Origin: a virus
Direction: 5' to 3' (one strand)
Length of the DNA: 25,671 nt
IMG/VR virus record: IMGVR_UViG_3300042453_005552
Coordinates: 1-25,671 of that record
In this document: piece by piece, positions 14,226 through 22,282 of the stretch
How the letters are laid out: each line of letters begins with the position of its first letter
How positions within the stretch are numbered: the first letter of the stretch is position 1
Position numbers and translations under genes: made by a program
Notes under the pieces: generated by a model
The model's input: only the letters and a program-made list of their open reading frames with translations
Databases searched by the model: none
What the model was told of the DNA's origin: nothing

Positions 14226-15482
14226 ATGAAAACCAAGTGTTATTCGTTGGTAGCTCTGGTGGCTGTTTGCATTGCCACCGTTTCATTCGCCCAAGAGAGG
14301 ATCTGCATTGATGGCAAATGCCAAACCGGTCAAGCAACCGGAGGCACGATCGTCATCGATCCGCTTCGAGAAGAATTACCACTGGTTGATAACGCACCCA
14401 AAGCAACGGCCAACGGAATTGCTGGCGATCAGTTCGATCAAGTCGTCCGGGCCACCGTTCGCGTTACGATCAGTGGTGTTTGCGGAAGCGGCACGGTTGT
14501 CGGTCGCACGCCCGAGGGAAACGCGATCGTACTCACCAACGCGCATGTCGCCGGTACCACGCGTGGCCGAACCGTCAACGTAGAACGATGGAACACCAAC
14601 GGTAGCAGCGAAAAAGGCACCGGTACGATCGTCGCATCGGGATATGGCAAAGGGACCAGCGTCGACTTCGCCTTGCTCAAGTGCAACCCAGCGTTCGCCA
14701 AGGATGTCGATCCGATCCCGCTGGCGGATCGCTACCCCAGCAACCAATCGTCGGTGACGACCTTCGGATGTCCCCGGTGCGAATGGCCAAGCTTGCAAGT
14801 CATCAGGCTTAATCGCAAGGAAGGTCAAATCCTCTCGTGGAAACCCGAAGCCATCGGAGGTCGCAGTGGTTCGAGCCTGATCGACTATACCGATGAAGGG
14901 CCCCGCGTTGTCGGCCTGCTGACCTGGGCTGGTGGTGGCGAGGGGCTTGGCCAATCGACGCCGTTCTTGCTCAGCGCGATGCGAGGCAAGCTACCAGCCA
15001 CATTGGAAGGCTTGCCTGCAGGAGCTCGCGAAGTGAGTTACCAAACCGATGAAAGCCTTGAAACCGATGAGATCGTCCAAGTTCCGTCAACGACACTTGG
15101 TGAACCTTTGCAATGGCCGCTGGGTTTGCTGGCCCAAGCACAAGTGCAGGATGACGTGATCGATTCCATTGTCGATCGCCCACGAATCAAGCCAGCCCCT
15201 CAGGAGCCCGATGATTCCGGTTTGCTGCGGGATCGCTTGCCACTCGGTCCGCAGTGGACTCCAAGCGGTTTGGTCGCGACCTCGGCTGCTTCGAGCATTC
15301 TATTGCTTTTGGGACTTCAGTATGGATTGCCGCTCGTACTGCAGGCCATCCGAAATGCACGGAAGTCCCGAGGGAACCCCCTGCTCAATGATGACCAGTT
15401 CAAGCAGTTGCTCGACCAATACCAACAGCTGCTCAAGCTCATGGAACAAAACGGTAAGACCCCACCGGACATTAAGACCTAA
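14226..15482 (+). CDS. Secreted/membrane-anchored trypsin-like serine protease
   Basis: A 418-residue protein. The start is ATG 14226, with AGGA six bases before. Residues 1-22 are a Sec signal peptide (MKTKCYSLVALVAVCIATVS, cleavage after SFA). Residues ~70-255 are a chymotrypsin-fold protease with a complete triad: H107 in LTNAHVAG, D147 in SVDFALLK and S214 in GGRSGSS. Residues ~347-375 are one membrane segment, and 388-408 a Gln/Leu coiled-coil-like tail. The predicted topology is a protease domain outside the cytoplasm, tethered by its C-terminus. Such enzymes are not part of the standard head-tail gene set, yet it lies between the decoration and connector genes. It could process virion or host surface proteins, or be cargo expressed with the late genes. 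Confidence 0.85.
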   Translation: MKTKCYSLVALVAVCIATVSFAQERICIDGKCQTGQATGGTIVIDPLREELPLVDNAPKATANGIAGDQFDQVVRATVRVTISGVCGSGTVVGRTPEGNAIVLTNAHVAGTTRGRTVNVERWNTNGSSEKGTGTIVASGYGKGTSVDFALLKCNPAFAKDVDPIPLADRYPSNQSSVTTFGCPRCEWPSLQVIRLNRKEGQILSWKPEAIGGRSGSSLIDYTDEGPRVVGLLTWAGGGEGLGQSTPFLLSAMRGKLPATLEGLPAGAREVSYQTDESLETDEIVQVPSTTLGEPLQWPLGLLAQAQVQDDVIDSIVDRPRIKPAPQEPDDSGLLRDRLPLGPQWTPSGLVATSAASSILLLLGLQYGLPLVLQAIRNARKSRGNPLLNDDQFKQLLDQYQQLLKLMEQNGKTPPDIKT

Positions 15483-15495
15483 GTGGAGCATCGCC

Positions 15496-15876
15496 ATGGC
15501 CGACATGCTTCGCGATGGCCAAGAGTGGCTCGCCAATCAGCTCAAGACCCATGCCTCGAGCACCGTGGTCTACGTGAGGGGAGCGAATCAGGCAAGCGTG
15601 TCGGCCACCATCGGTCGGACGCTGCTGAAACTCGAAGATGGATACGGTGGCGTTCACATGCAGTGGACCGACCGTGACTTTTTGATTCAACCTGCCGACT
15701 TGGTGATCGCCGCATCGCAGGTACTGCCGGAACGTGGCGACACGATCCGCGAAACCCAAAACGGCAAGGTCTACATCTACGAGGTGATGACTCCGGGAAG
15801 CGAGCCGCACTGGCGATGGTCGGACCCGCACCGAAGACTCCTTCGTATCCACACCAAACAGATCGGAATTGAGTGA
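15496..15876 (+). CDS. Probable head-tail connector/stopper protein
   Basis: A 126-residue protein. ATG 15496 is chosen (GTGGAG upstream); the frame is open farther upstream, but that part lies inside the protease gene and reads as Ser/Cys-rich noise. The end of the protein, with PERGDTI, YIYEVM, HWRWSDPHRRLLRIHTK, resembles the beta-barrel pattern of head-closure proteins. Its place between capsid genes and tail-tube gene supports this. The exact family is not recognised. The stop overlaps the next start (TGATG). Confidence 0.6.
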   Translation: MADMLRDGQEWLANQLKTHASSTVVYVRGANQASVSATIGRTLLKLEDGYGGVHMQWTDRDFLIQPADLVIAASQVLPERGDTIRETQNGKVYIYEVMTPGSEPHWRWSDPHRRLLRIHTKQIGIE

Positions 15877-16304
15877 TGTCGGCAAGTATCGTCGCAATCG
15901 CAGATGCAGTGACCGCCGAGCTGAACGGTAACACGTTCACTCAAACGTTCACAGCGCAGCGGCTTTACCTGCCAGTATTCGATCTGCAATCGATGTCCGA
16001 TTTGAAGGTGACTGTCGTCCCCAAAGGGATCACCAGTTCGTCACTCGATCGTTCGCGAGACAACTTCGATTACCAAATCGATGTCGCGGTCCAAAAGAAA
16101 GTCAACAGTCAAATCGAACTGATCGATTCGCTGATGCGATTGGTCGAAGAGATCGGCGACTACTTTCGATCCAATCCACTCTCGAGTTACCCAGGGGCTC
16201 GCTGTACCAATGTCGAAAACACACCTGTTTACGCCCAAGATCATTTGCAAGAACTCCGTCAATTCACCAGCGTCCTGACCCTTACCTTCCGCCTTTGGAG
16301 ATAA
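15876..16304 (+). CDS. Probable tail completion/terminator protein
   Basis: A 142-residue protein starting at ATG 15876, in a TGATG overlap with the previous stop (a GTG at 15873 would add one residue). The arrangement of an N-terminal helix, a central beta strand with VDVAVQKKV-like alternation (IDVAVQKKVNSQIELID), a second helix (LMRLVEEIGDYF) and a final hydrophobic strand (TSVLTLTFRLW) fits minor tail/tail-completion proteins. These cap the tail tube and bind the head connector. The assignment is by position and general pattern. Confidence 0.6.
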   Translation: MSASIVAIADAVTAELNGNTFTQTFTAQRLYLPVFDLQSMSDLKVTVVPKGITSSSLDRSRDNFDYQIDVAVQKKVNSQIELIDSLMRLVEEIGDYFRSNPLSSYPGARCTNVENTPVYAQDHLQELRQFTSVLTLTFRLWR

Positions 16305-16307
16305 CCG

Positions 16308-17882
16308 ATGACCACCGGAGACGTTGGCCCATTCCGCATGCAGTTCACCAATTCGCGAGGAGTCACCCGTGAGATTCCTGGATTGGACGACGTGGATGAC
16401 ATGTTCAAAGTCAAATCGATCCAGAAGAAGTTCCGCGATTCCTGGACTCGAACTCTGACGGACCTTTGGGAACTGACCACTAGCGGTGGATCAACGGCGA
16501 GCGTCTCCGGTGGCGTTTTGACCATCGGATCTGGAACAACCGCGGGTGGATATGCCGAGCTGCTCTCGAAGGAAACGTTCACGATTCCATTCCGAGCCAT
16601 GATTGCGGTCCAGTCGGGCGCAACGCGGCAAGCCAACACGCATCACATCATCGAAGCCATCTCGGTCGATCCAACCACTGGAATCCCTGATGGCAAGCAT
16701 TGCTTGAACATCGACATCGGTGGTGCTGCCAATACGACCGTGACCAACATGGTCTACAGCGTCCAAAACGGTGGTTTGGTTCCTATCGCATCGGCAGCAT
16801 CCGCGATTGTTTCGACGGCTACCTATTCGATTCTCGAACTCGAACCGTTCTCCGACGAATGCTATTTCCACTCCAGGGCGATGGATTCGACAGGTGGGCG
16901 CTCGAACTCGTATGTTCGGCATCAGCAGATTCCCGATCCAACCGCAGTCTACAAGATCCGTATTCGCTCGATGAATCATCAAGCGTTTAAAGCGGTTTCG
17001 GGCGCGATCGCCGGCCCAGGAAACGTTATTCGCCTTACGTCGACCGCACACGGATACACCGGAACGCCGACGATTTGGGTTGAATACCTCAACGGGGTCA
17101 CCAATAACGGCGCGGTCTTGCGTGGTAATTACGCAGCAACGGTGATCGATGCCAACACGATTGACCTAACCGGAACCGTTTTCTCCGGAGTATACGTTAC
17201 TGGTTCGGGACAGATTGCACTTGCTGCCGCACCCGCAGCGATCAATTTTCAATCCCAGTTCATCAACTGCCAGGATTACGCAGAACTCACTGCTGAAATC
17301 ACCGCAGGTCGTGGCCAAACGGTCATCGGACAAGGCTTGGGGGTGATCCTTACGGGCGCGACCGCAACCACGACCAACATCGGAACGGTAACGGCGAACG
17401 TCGCTGGCCAAGCGGCCCACGATGCAGTGGTCGCAGGTAACCCGGTTCGTATGGCTGCTCGTGCTCTGACCGCAGCGTATGCGAGCGTCGCGACGGGTGA
17501 TGTGGCCGACTTGGTTTCCACGCTGCAGGGTGTACTGGTAACGCGCCCCTGGCAAATCCCCGAACTCGAATGGGCCTATGCGTCGGCTGCTGGTGGCGTG
17601 ATCAACACGACCGATGTGGTCATCGCAGCAGCCGCCGGCGCTGGTCTGCGTCGCTACATCTGCTCGATGCAACTCTCGAACAACTCGGCGGTCGCGACGG
17701 AAATCGTGCTCAAGGATGGTGCCACCATCATCTGGCGAGGTCATTTGCCTGCCAATGCACCGATGGCGGAGATCATCTTTGAGAACCCACTCAAGACCAC
17801 GGCTGCAACAGCGCTGAACTTCGCATGCATCACCACCGGTGCTGCGGTTTACGTCAACGCACAAGGATTCACGGCACCGTAA
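16308..17882 (+). CDS. Large beta-rich virion structural protein with AHG-type (FCCH-like) domain
   Basis: A 524-residue protein with GGAG upstream. It is Thr/Ala/Gly-rich and beta-predicted, as in virion spikes or decoration fibres. Residues ~60-225 look like a lectin/jelly-roll-type sheet. Residues ~239-302 (VIRLTSTAHGYTGTP, IDANTIDLTGTVF) match the small beta domain that phage structural proteins often share, annotated elsewhere as E1-FCCH. Residues ~370-524 (VRMAARALTAAYASVATGD, then LRRYICSMQLSNNS and VYVNAQGF at the end) resemble C-terminal beta domains of other phage structural proteins. It sits between tail-completion and gp10-like genes, so it is likely attached near the neck or tail. 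No enzymatic motif is visible. Confidence 0.7.
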   Translation: MTTGDVGPFRMQFTNSRGVTREIPGLDDVDDMFKVKSIQKKFRDSWTRTLTDLWELTTSGGSTASVSGGVLTIGSGTTAGGYAELLSKETFTIPFRAMIAVQSGATRQANTHHIIEAISVDPTTGIPDGKHCLNIDIGGAANTTVTNMVYSVQNGGLVPIASAASAIVSTATYSILELEPFSDECYFHSRAMDSTGGRSNSYVRHQQIPDPTAVYKIRIRSMNHQAFKAVSGAIAGPGNVIRLTSTAHGYTGTPTIWVEYLNGVTNNGAVLRGNYAATVIDANTIDLTGTVFSGVYVTGSGQIALAAAPAAINFQSQFINCQDYAELTAEITAGRGQTVIGQGLGVILTGATATTTNIGTVTANVAGQAAHDAVVAGNPVRMAARALTAAYASVATGDVADLVSTLQGVLVTRPWQIPELEWAYASAAGGVINTTDVVIAAAAGAGLRRYICSMQLSNNSAVATEIVLKDGATIIWRGHLPANAPMAEIIFENPLKTTAATALNFACITTGAAVYVNAQGFTAP

Positions 17883-17890
17883 GAACAACC

Positions 17891-18283
17891 ATGATCGCAG
17901 TCAAAGTCACCACGAAAAAATCGATCGACAAGGTCAAACGCAAAGCGCAGCAAGGCAACTTCAAAAGTCTTGGTCATGCAGCTGCTGCGATTCGTTTGAT
18001 CGCTCGTCGTTCCATTCGACGGGGCAAAAAGGCCTCCATGCCTGGCAGCCCGCCCAACACACGTCGCGGCCAGCTCAAGCGTTCGATCATGTACGCATTG
18101 GACAAACAACGTGGTCGCGCCCTCATCGGACCGGACTTCGATGTAATTGGTGCTGCGGGCAAGGCTCACGAGTTTGGAGGCAGGTTCCGTCGAGAGCGTT
18201 ACCCCAAACGACCGTTCATGGGACCCGCACTGGAAAAAGTTAAGGACCGTCTGCCGCCCATGTGGGCAGGCAGCATTCGATAA
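17891..18283 (+). CDS. HK97 gp10-like / virion morphogenesis protein (head-tail joining)
   Basis: A 130-residue basic protein. ATG 17891 is chosen eight bases after the previous stop; an in-frame ATG at 17825 falls inside the upstream gene. The pattern SMPGSPPNTRRGQLKRSI, then KAHEFGGRF and RPFMGPALEKVKD, is typical of gp10-like and Mu gpG-like minor tail/neck proteins, which link tail terminator and portal assemblies. It has 12 bases to the tail-tube gene. Confidence 0.78.
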   Translation: MIAVKVTTKKSIDKVKRKAQQGNFKSLGHAAAAIRLIARRSIRRGKKASMPGSPPNTRRGQLKRSIMYALDKQRGRALIGPDFDVIGAAGKAHEFGGRFRRERYPKRPFMGPALEKVKDRLPPMWAGSIR

Positions 18284-18295
18284 GGAGAAAAAGAA

Positions 18296-18745
18296 ATGCC
18301 AGCCAAACTTGGACTCGATGCAAAGCTCTACCGAAACACAGGGACGTTCGCCACCCCTGTATGGGACATCATCGGAAATGTGCGAGATCTAACCCTCAAT
18401 CTCGAAACCGGAGAGGCGGATGTGTCCACCCGTGCCAATAACGGCTGGCGTGCCACGGTGGGCACACTCAAGGATGCCTCGCTCGAATTCGAGATGGTTT
18501 GGGACACGGTCGACACCGATTTCACCGCCATTCGCGATGCGTTCCTCAATAACACCACACTTGAGTTCGCCGTGATGGATGGACTTATCACGGGGGCAGG
18601 AAGCAGTGGTTCTCAGGGATTGAGGGCAACGTTTCGCATCGCCAGCTTCTCACGCAATGAAGCCTTGGAAGAAGCCATCACGGTCTCGGTCACCGCCAAA
18701 CCCACGTATGCGTTGAACCCGCCATCGTGGATGACCATTCCTTAG
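18296..18745 (+). CDS. Major tail tube protein
   Basis: A 149-residue protein with a strong AAGGAGAAAAAG upstream of ATG 18296. The pattern MPAKLGLDAKLYRNTG, NVRDLTLNLETGEADVSTR, SLEFEMVWDT, then a late EEAITVSVTAKP matches the siphovirus tail-tube (TP901/HK97-like) fold. Stacked hexamers of it form the tail tube. Its order directly before the tail chaperones and tape measure is canonical. Confidence 0.85.
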   Translation: MPAKLGLDAKLYRNTGTFATPVWDIIGNVRDLTLNLETGEADVSTRANNGWRATVGTLKDASLEFEMVWDTVDTDFTAIRDAFLNNTTLEFAVMDGLITGAGSSGSQGLRATFRIASFSRNEALEEAITVSVTAKPTYALNPPSWMTIP

Positions 18746-18774
18746 TCTGCACTTTCATCTTAGGGATATTCGAT

Positions 18775-19269
18775 ATGCACAGTTTTGTAGACAACTCGCG
18801 GCGGACATGGGAAGTCGTGATCAATGTCACGGCGGTCAAACGGATCCGTGGTTTACTTGGGATCGACCTGTATGCCTTGGTTGACGATGGGTTTAAGTCA
18901 CTTTCCAAACTGGTCTCCGATCCCGTTACCTTGGCCGATGTACTGTATTGCCTCTGCAAGGATCAGGCCGACAAGCAGTCGATCACCGATGAAGACTTCG
19001 GACGGGCTCTGGCGGGTGATGTGATCACACTAGCTGCCGATGCATTCGTCGAGGAACTAATCGATTTTTTCCCCGATGCCCGCGCGAGGGCGAGTCTCCG
19101 CAAAGCGATCGAAGCGGGCAAAGCGGTTCGGGACAAGGTCCTCAATCACGCGGAGAAGATCCTCGATTCGATCAACCCCGAGACCGAAGCGCAGAAGTGG
19201 ATCAGCTCGTCTGGCACTTGGCAGGAGTCCTCGGCGTCGATCCCGGACCATTCAGTCTCCGAGAGCTAA
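18775..19269 (+). CDS. Tail assembly chaperone (G-like)
   Basis: A 164-residue protein. ATG 18775 (AGGGA upstream) is chosen over an in-frame 18727 that lies inside the tail-tube gene. The pattern FVDNSRRTWEVVINVTAVKR, then SDPVTLADVLYCLCKDQAD, EDFGRALAGD and EELIDFFPDAR is that of conserved proteins between tail tube and tape measure, which coat the tape measure during tail assembly. It overlaps the next open frame by 73 bases in the -1 frame, as in the G/GT arrangement of lambda. The C-terminal part (residues ~100-160) is a charged helix. Confidence 0.8.
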   Translation: MHSFVDNSRRTWEVVINVTAVKRIRGLLGIDLYALVDDGFKSLSKLVSDPVTLADVLYCLCKDQADKQSITDEDFGRALAGDVITLAADAFVEELIDFFPDARARASLRKAIEAGKAVRDKVLNHAEKILDSINPETEAQKWISSSGTWQESSASIPDHSVSES

Positions 19270-19484
19270 TCGCGATGGGAGAAGCACGCAGCCAAGTTCT
19301 CTGGAATCACACGTCCAGCATCTTGGCAATGCTGGCCAACATCCATCGCGATGCTAAGCGATCGCGAATCTACCATCCGTCGGACTTTAATCCGCACGGC
19401 AAGAAACGACCTCAACCTCGGACGATGGTTGGGATCGGAGCCCTGAAGCATGTTTTCATTGATCGGCAAAGCGAGATCCAATAG
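19197..19484 (+). CDS. Tail assembly chaperone, second component (T-like)
   Basis: A 95-residue open frame in the -1 frame relative to the G-like gene. The pattern LVWHLAGVLGVDPGPFSLRE, then EARSQVLWNHTSSILAMLAN and SDFNPHG is characteristic of the T part of G/GT chaperones. The earliest usable start in this block is GTG 19197, which lacks a clear ribosome-binding site; ATG 19275 would cut off the conserved first half. It could be made by a -1 ribosomal frameshift from the G-like gene or by coupled re-initiation. No classical slippery heptamer was found near the overlap. It is followed two bases later by the tape measure gene. Confidence 0.7.
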   Translation: MDQLVWHLAGVLGVDPGPFSLRELIAMGEARSQVLWNHTSSILAMLANIHRDAKRSRIYHPSDFNPHGKKRPQPRTMVGIGALKHVFIDRQSEIQ

Positions 19485-19486
19485 CG

Positions 19487-21478
19487 ATGGCATCCAGTTC
19501 CAACATCAAAGCCGGCGCAGCCTACATCGAGCTCTACACCAAGGACTCTCGTCTGGTGAAGGGGCTCAATGACGCTGCCAAGCGACTGGACGCATTCGGT
19601 AAAAGCCTCCAAGGAATCGGGACCAAAATGGCGATGCTTGGTGCAGGGATCGTCACCCCACTGGCCGGCGCTGCCAAGGTCTTTGCCGACATGGGCAGCG
19701 ATATGGTCGACATGAGCCAGCGCACTGGCGTGTCGGTCGAAGCCCTCTCGGAACTGGGGTTTGCTGCCGAGCAATCCGGTGCTGATATGGGGACACTCGA
19801 GGGCTCGCTCAAAAAGATGCAGAAGATGCTCTTCGAAGCGGCGTCCGGATCGCAATCGGCCCAAGAAACCCTCGCATCGCTTGGGCTCAGTGTTGCGCAG
19901 CTGTCAAAACTATCGCCTGACGAACAGTTCAAATTGATCGCAGATCGAATGTCACAGATCACCGATCCAACGCTGAAGACTGCGACAGCGATGGCGATCT
20001 TTGGTAAATCGGGCACGCAGTTACTGCCGATGCTTTCGAGTGGTGCCAAAGGAATCGAAGAGCTGCAGCAACAAGCTCGCGATCTGGGCCTGACTATGGC
20101 CACCGAAGATGCCCAAGCAGCTGAGGCCTTCGGAGATCGCATCGATGTCTTGTGGAAAGTCCTTAAGAAGACCGTCTTCACCATCGGCTCCGCATTAGAG
20201 CCGGTTCTATCGGCAATGATCGATTCAACAGTTCGAATCGTTGTGGCCACTAGCGACTGGATCAAGAACAACAAAGGTTTGATCGTCACGGTCTTCAAGG
20301 TGGGAATTGCGATCGCGGCCGGTGGAGCGGCAATTGTCGCCCTCGGCGCTGCAGCGGTTGGACTTAGCACTGTCTTCGGCGCTGCCGCAAGTGTTCTTGT
20401 GGGAATCGGCCAAGGGGTCGCAATCCTCGGAACAGCGATCGCAGCATTACTTTCTCCGATTGGGCTGACCATCGCAGGTCTTGCAACACTGGTTGGATAC
20501 TTTGTCTACACCACGGGTGCCGGCACACAAGCGATGCAGTGGCTGGGGGATCGATTCAATGAACTCAAAGACACCGCACTCGCTGCCTGGCAAGGGATCG
20601 GAGATGCGCTGGCGGCCGGAGATATCGCACTGGCAGGCAAAATCCTGTGGCTCACCCTCAAAATGGAATGGCAACGTGGAGTCGCATTCCTGCAGTCTAA
20701 GTGGCTCGACTTCAAAGGATTCTTCATCGGTATCTTCCAAAGCGCGGTCTATAGCGTCGCAGGTCTAATGACCGACGCGTGGGCAGGACTACAAACCGGC
20801 TGGCTAGAAACAACCCACTTCATCGCCGATAGCTGGACTGTTCTCATCAGCCTGCTCCAAAAGGGATGGAATCGATTCAGCGGGTTCTTTCAAAAGGTCT
20901 GGGCCCGCATTCAAGGTCTCTTTGGGGATACGAATGCCGAATCCGAGATCGCCAAGATCAACGATGAGATCGCTCGACAGGATGAGTTGATCAACAACTC
21001 TCAAAACCAAACCATTCTCGATCGCGAGAAACAACGCCAAAAGGCTCGCAATCAAATCGAGCAAGATCGCCAAGGGGCGCAGTCGGCGCTCTCAGACATG
21101 CAAGCCCAAGAGCAGTCTGCTTTAGCCGATGCAAATCAGAAGGCATTGGCTGACTCCGCAGCAGAACTCGAAAAGGCCAAGGGCGAATGGAAATCGGCGA
21201 TCGGCGAAGCAGCGCAGAAACGCTCGGAAACCTCTCCTGGGTCATCCAGCAAATTCTCGTCATCCGGTCTTGGCTTGCCAGACCTAGGCAGTATGGATCA
21301 ATCGCTTGCCGAGACCAAGAAAAAGACGGATGTGGTCGGAACATTTAACCCGATCGCAGCCATGAACCTTGGATCCGATTCGCTAGGCGAACGAACCGCA
21401 CGTGCTAGCGAAGAAGTCGCTTCCAACACCAAGAAACTCGTCCAGCAAGCCGACCGTGGTGGTTTGGTCTTTGGATAG
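19487..21478 (+). CDS. Tail tape measure protein
   Basis: A 663-residue protein. It has an N-terminal helical domain with repeated Gly/Ala/Met helices (MAMLGAGIVTPLAGAAKVFA; QRTGVSVEALSELGFAAEQS). A hydrophobic Gly/Ala/Val zone at about 265-345 contains several membrane-like helices. A Trp-rich region spans ~350-480, and a Gln/Lys/Ala coiled-coil ~490-580. The tail is Ser-rich. The length and composition are those of a siphovirus tape measure, which sets tail length and may insert into the host membrane during DNA entry. By the usual ~0.15 nm per residue, a tail of roughly 100 nm is expected. The place after the chaperones is canonical. No lysozyme domain is seen. Confidence 0.9.
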   Translation: MASSSNIKAGAAYIELYTKDSRLVKGLNDAAKRLDAFGKSLQGIGTKMAMLGAGIVTPLAGAAKVFADMGSDMVDMSQRTGVSVEALSELGFAAEQSGADMGTLEGSLKKMQKMLFEAASGSQSAQETLASLGLSVAQLSKLSPDEQFKLIADRMSQITDPTLKTATAMAIFGKSGTQLLPMLSSGAKGIEELQQQARDLGLTMATEDAQAAEAFGDRIDVLWKVLKKTVFTIGSALEPVLSAMIDSTVRIVVATSDWIKNNKGLIVTVFKVGIAIAAGGAAIVALGAAAVGLSTVFGAAASVLVGIGQGVAILGTAIAALLSPIGLTIAGLATLVGYFVYTTGAGTQAMQWLGDRFNELKDTALAAWQGIGDALAAGDIALAGKILWLTLKMEWQRGVAFLQSKWLDFKGFFIGIFQSAVYSVAGLMTDAWAGLQTGWLETTHFIADSWTVLISLLQKGWNRFSGFFQKVWARIQGLFGDTNAESEIAKINDEIARQDELINNSQNQTILDREKQRQKARNQIEQDRQGAQSALSDMQAQEQSALADANQKALADSAAELEKAKGEWKSAIGEAAQKRSETSPGSSSKFSSSGLGLPDLGSMDQSLAETKKKTDVVGTFNPIAAMNLGSDSLGERTARASEEVASNTKKLVQQADRGGLVFG

Positions 21479-21487
21479 GAGAACCAG

Positions 21488-22279
21488 ATGCCTCAGCCAA
21501 TTATCGTCGAACGCTTTGACTCCAAGGATATCAGCGAAAGCAAGGACAATCCGAGTGCGGACTTGATCTACATGATCATGAACACCGAGGATTACGCCAC
21601 GGCTAAAGGCCTAATGGCCTCGACGATTCCAGCAAAGTTTGGAGATCTTTTCCTAGACGATTATCACATCGTTCACCAAGGAAACGGTGTCTGGGAAGGA
21701 ACCGCACGTTACGTCAAATGGAAAAGCGAATCGCAGTACTCGTTTGATACCGGTGGTGGCACGCAACATACGACCCAGAGCATTGCAAATGTCGGCAAGT
21801 ACTCGGCAGCAGGATTCGTTGCTCCGGATTTCTTTGGTGCCATCGGAGTCACCGACGATCGGGTTGAAGGGACCGACATCACGGTCCCCGTTTTCAATTT
21901 CACTGAAACCCACTACATCGACAAAACACTCGTCACCGGAGCGTACAAGCTTGCCCTGTTCAATCTCACAGGCAAAGTAAATGGTTCGGGATTCAAGGGA
22001 TTTGCGAAAGGCGAGGTGCTGTTTCTCGGAGCAAGCGGATCCAAGCGTGGCCTGGACGATTGGGAGATTACGTTCCGGTTTGCCGCCAGTCCGAACGTGG
22101 CCGGCCTTTCTCTGGGAAGCATCACCGGAATTGCCAAAGAAGGATGGCAATACCTCTGGGTTCGATTCATCGATGATGAAGACTCGACAGCCAAGGCACT
22201 CATTAAACGACCGGTTTCTGCTTACGTCGAGCAGGTTTATTCATACGGCGATTTCAGTGGCCTTGGGATCGGAGTGTAA
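21488..22279 (+). CDS. Virion protein of the tail-tip region, unknown function
   Basis: A 263-residue protein with AGGAGAACCAG directly before the ATG. It is a mixed beta protein. Blocks such as YATAKGLMASTIPAKFGDLF, GNGVWEGTARY, DWEITFRFAASPNVAGL and GWQYLWVRFIDDEDS are the sort seen in uncharacterised siphovirus tail genes just after the tape measure, where distal tail or hub proteins sit. I cannot assign a named family. It has four bases to the next gene. Confidence 0.6.
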   Translation: MPQPIIVERFDSKDISESKDNPSADLIYMIMNTEDYATAKGLMASTIPAKFGDLFLDDYHIVHQGNGVWEGTARYVKWKSESQYSFDTGGGTQHTTQSIANVGKYSAAGFVAPDFFGAIGVTDDRVEGTDITVPVFNFTETHYIDKTLVTGAYKLALFNLTGKVNGSGFKGFAKGEVLFLGASGSKRGLDDWEITFRFAASPNVAGLSLGSITGIAKEGWQYLWVRFIDDEDSTAKALIKRPVSAYVEQVYSYGDFSGLGIGV

Positions 22280-22282
22280 TCG

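Noticed and set aside
15169-15495. Long N-terminal extension of the connector gene (start at 15169)
   Set aside because: It overlaps over 300 bases of the trypsin-like protease gene in another frame and reads as Ser/Cys/Arg-rich noise; ATG 15496 has its own ribosome-binding site.
19062-19068. T-TTT-TTC as the frameshift site for the tail chaperones
   Set aside because: In phase, but ~135 bases upstream of the T-like block; using it would replace the conserved C-terminal helix of the G-like protein with Arg/Gly/Gln-rich noise. Kept only as the sole heptamer seen.
19534-20472. Minus-strand frame of 312 codons opposite the tape measure gene
   Set aside because: Ala/Ser/Pro/Ile-rich antisense product of a helical gene, with no ribosome-binding site or family, inside a strictly plus-strand late operon.
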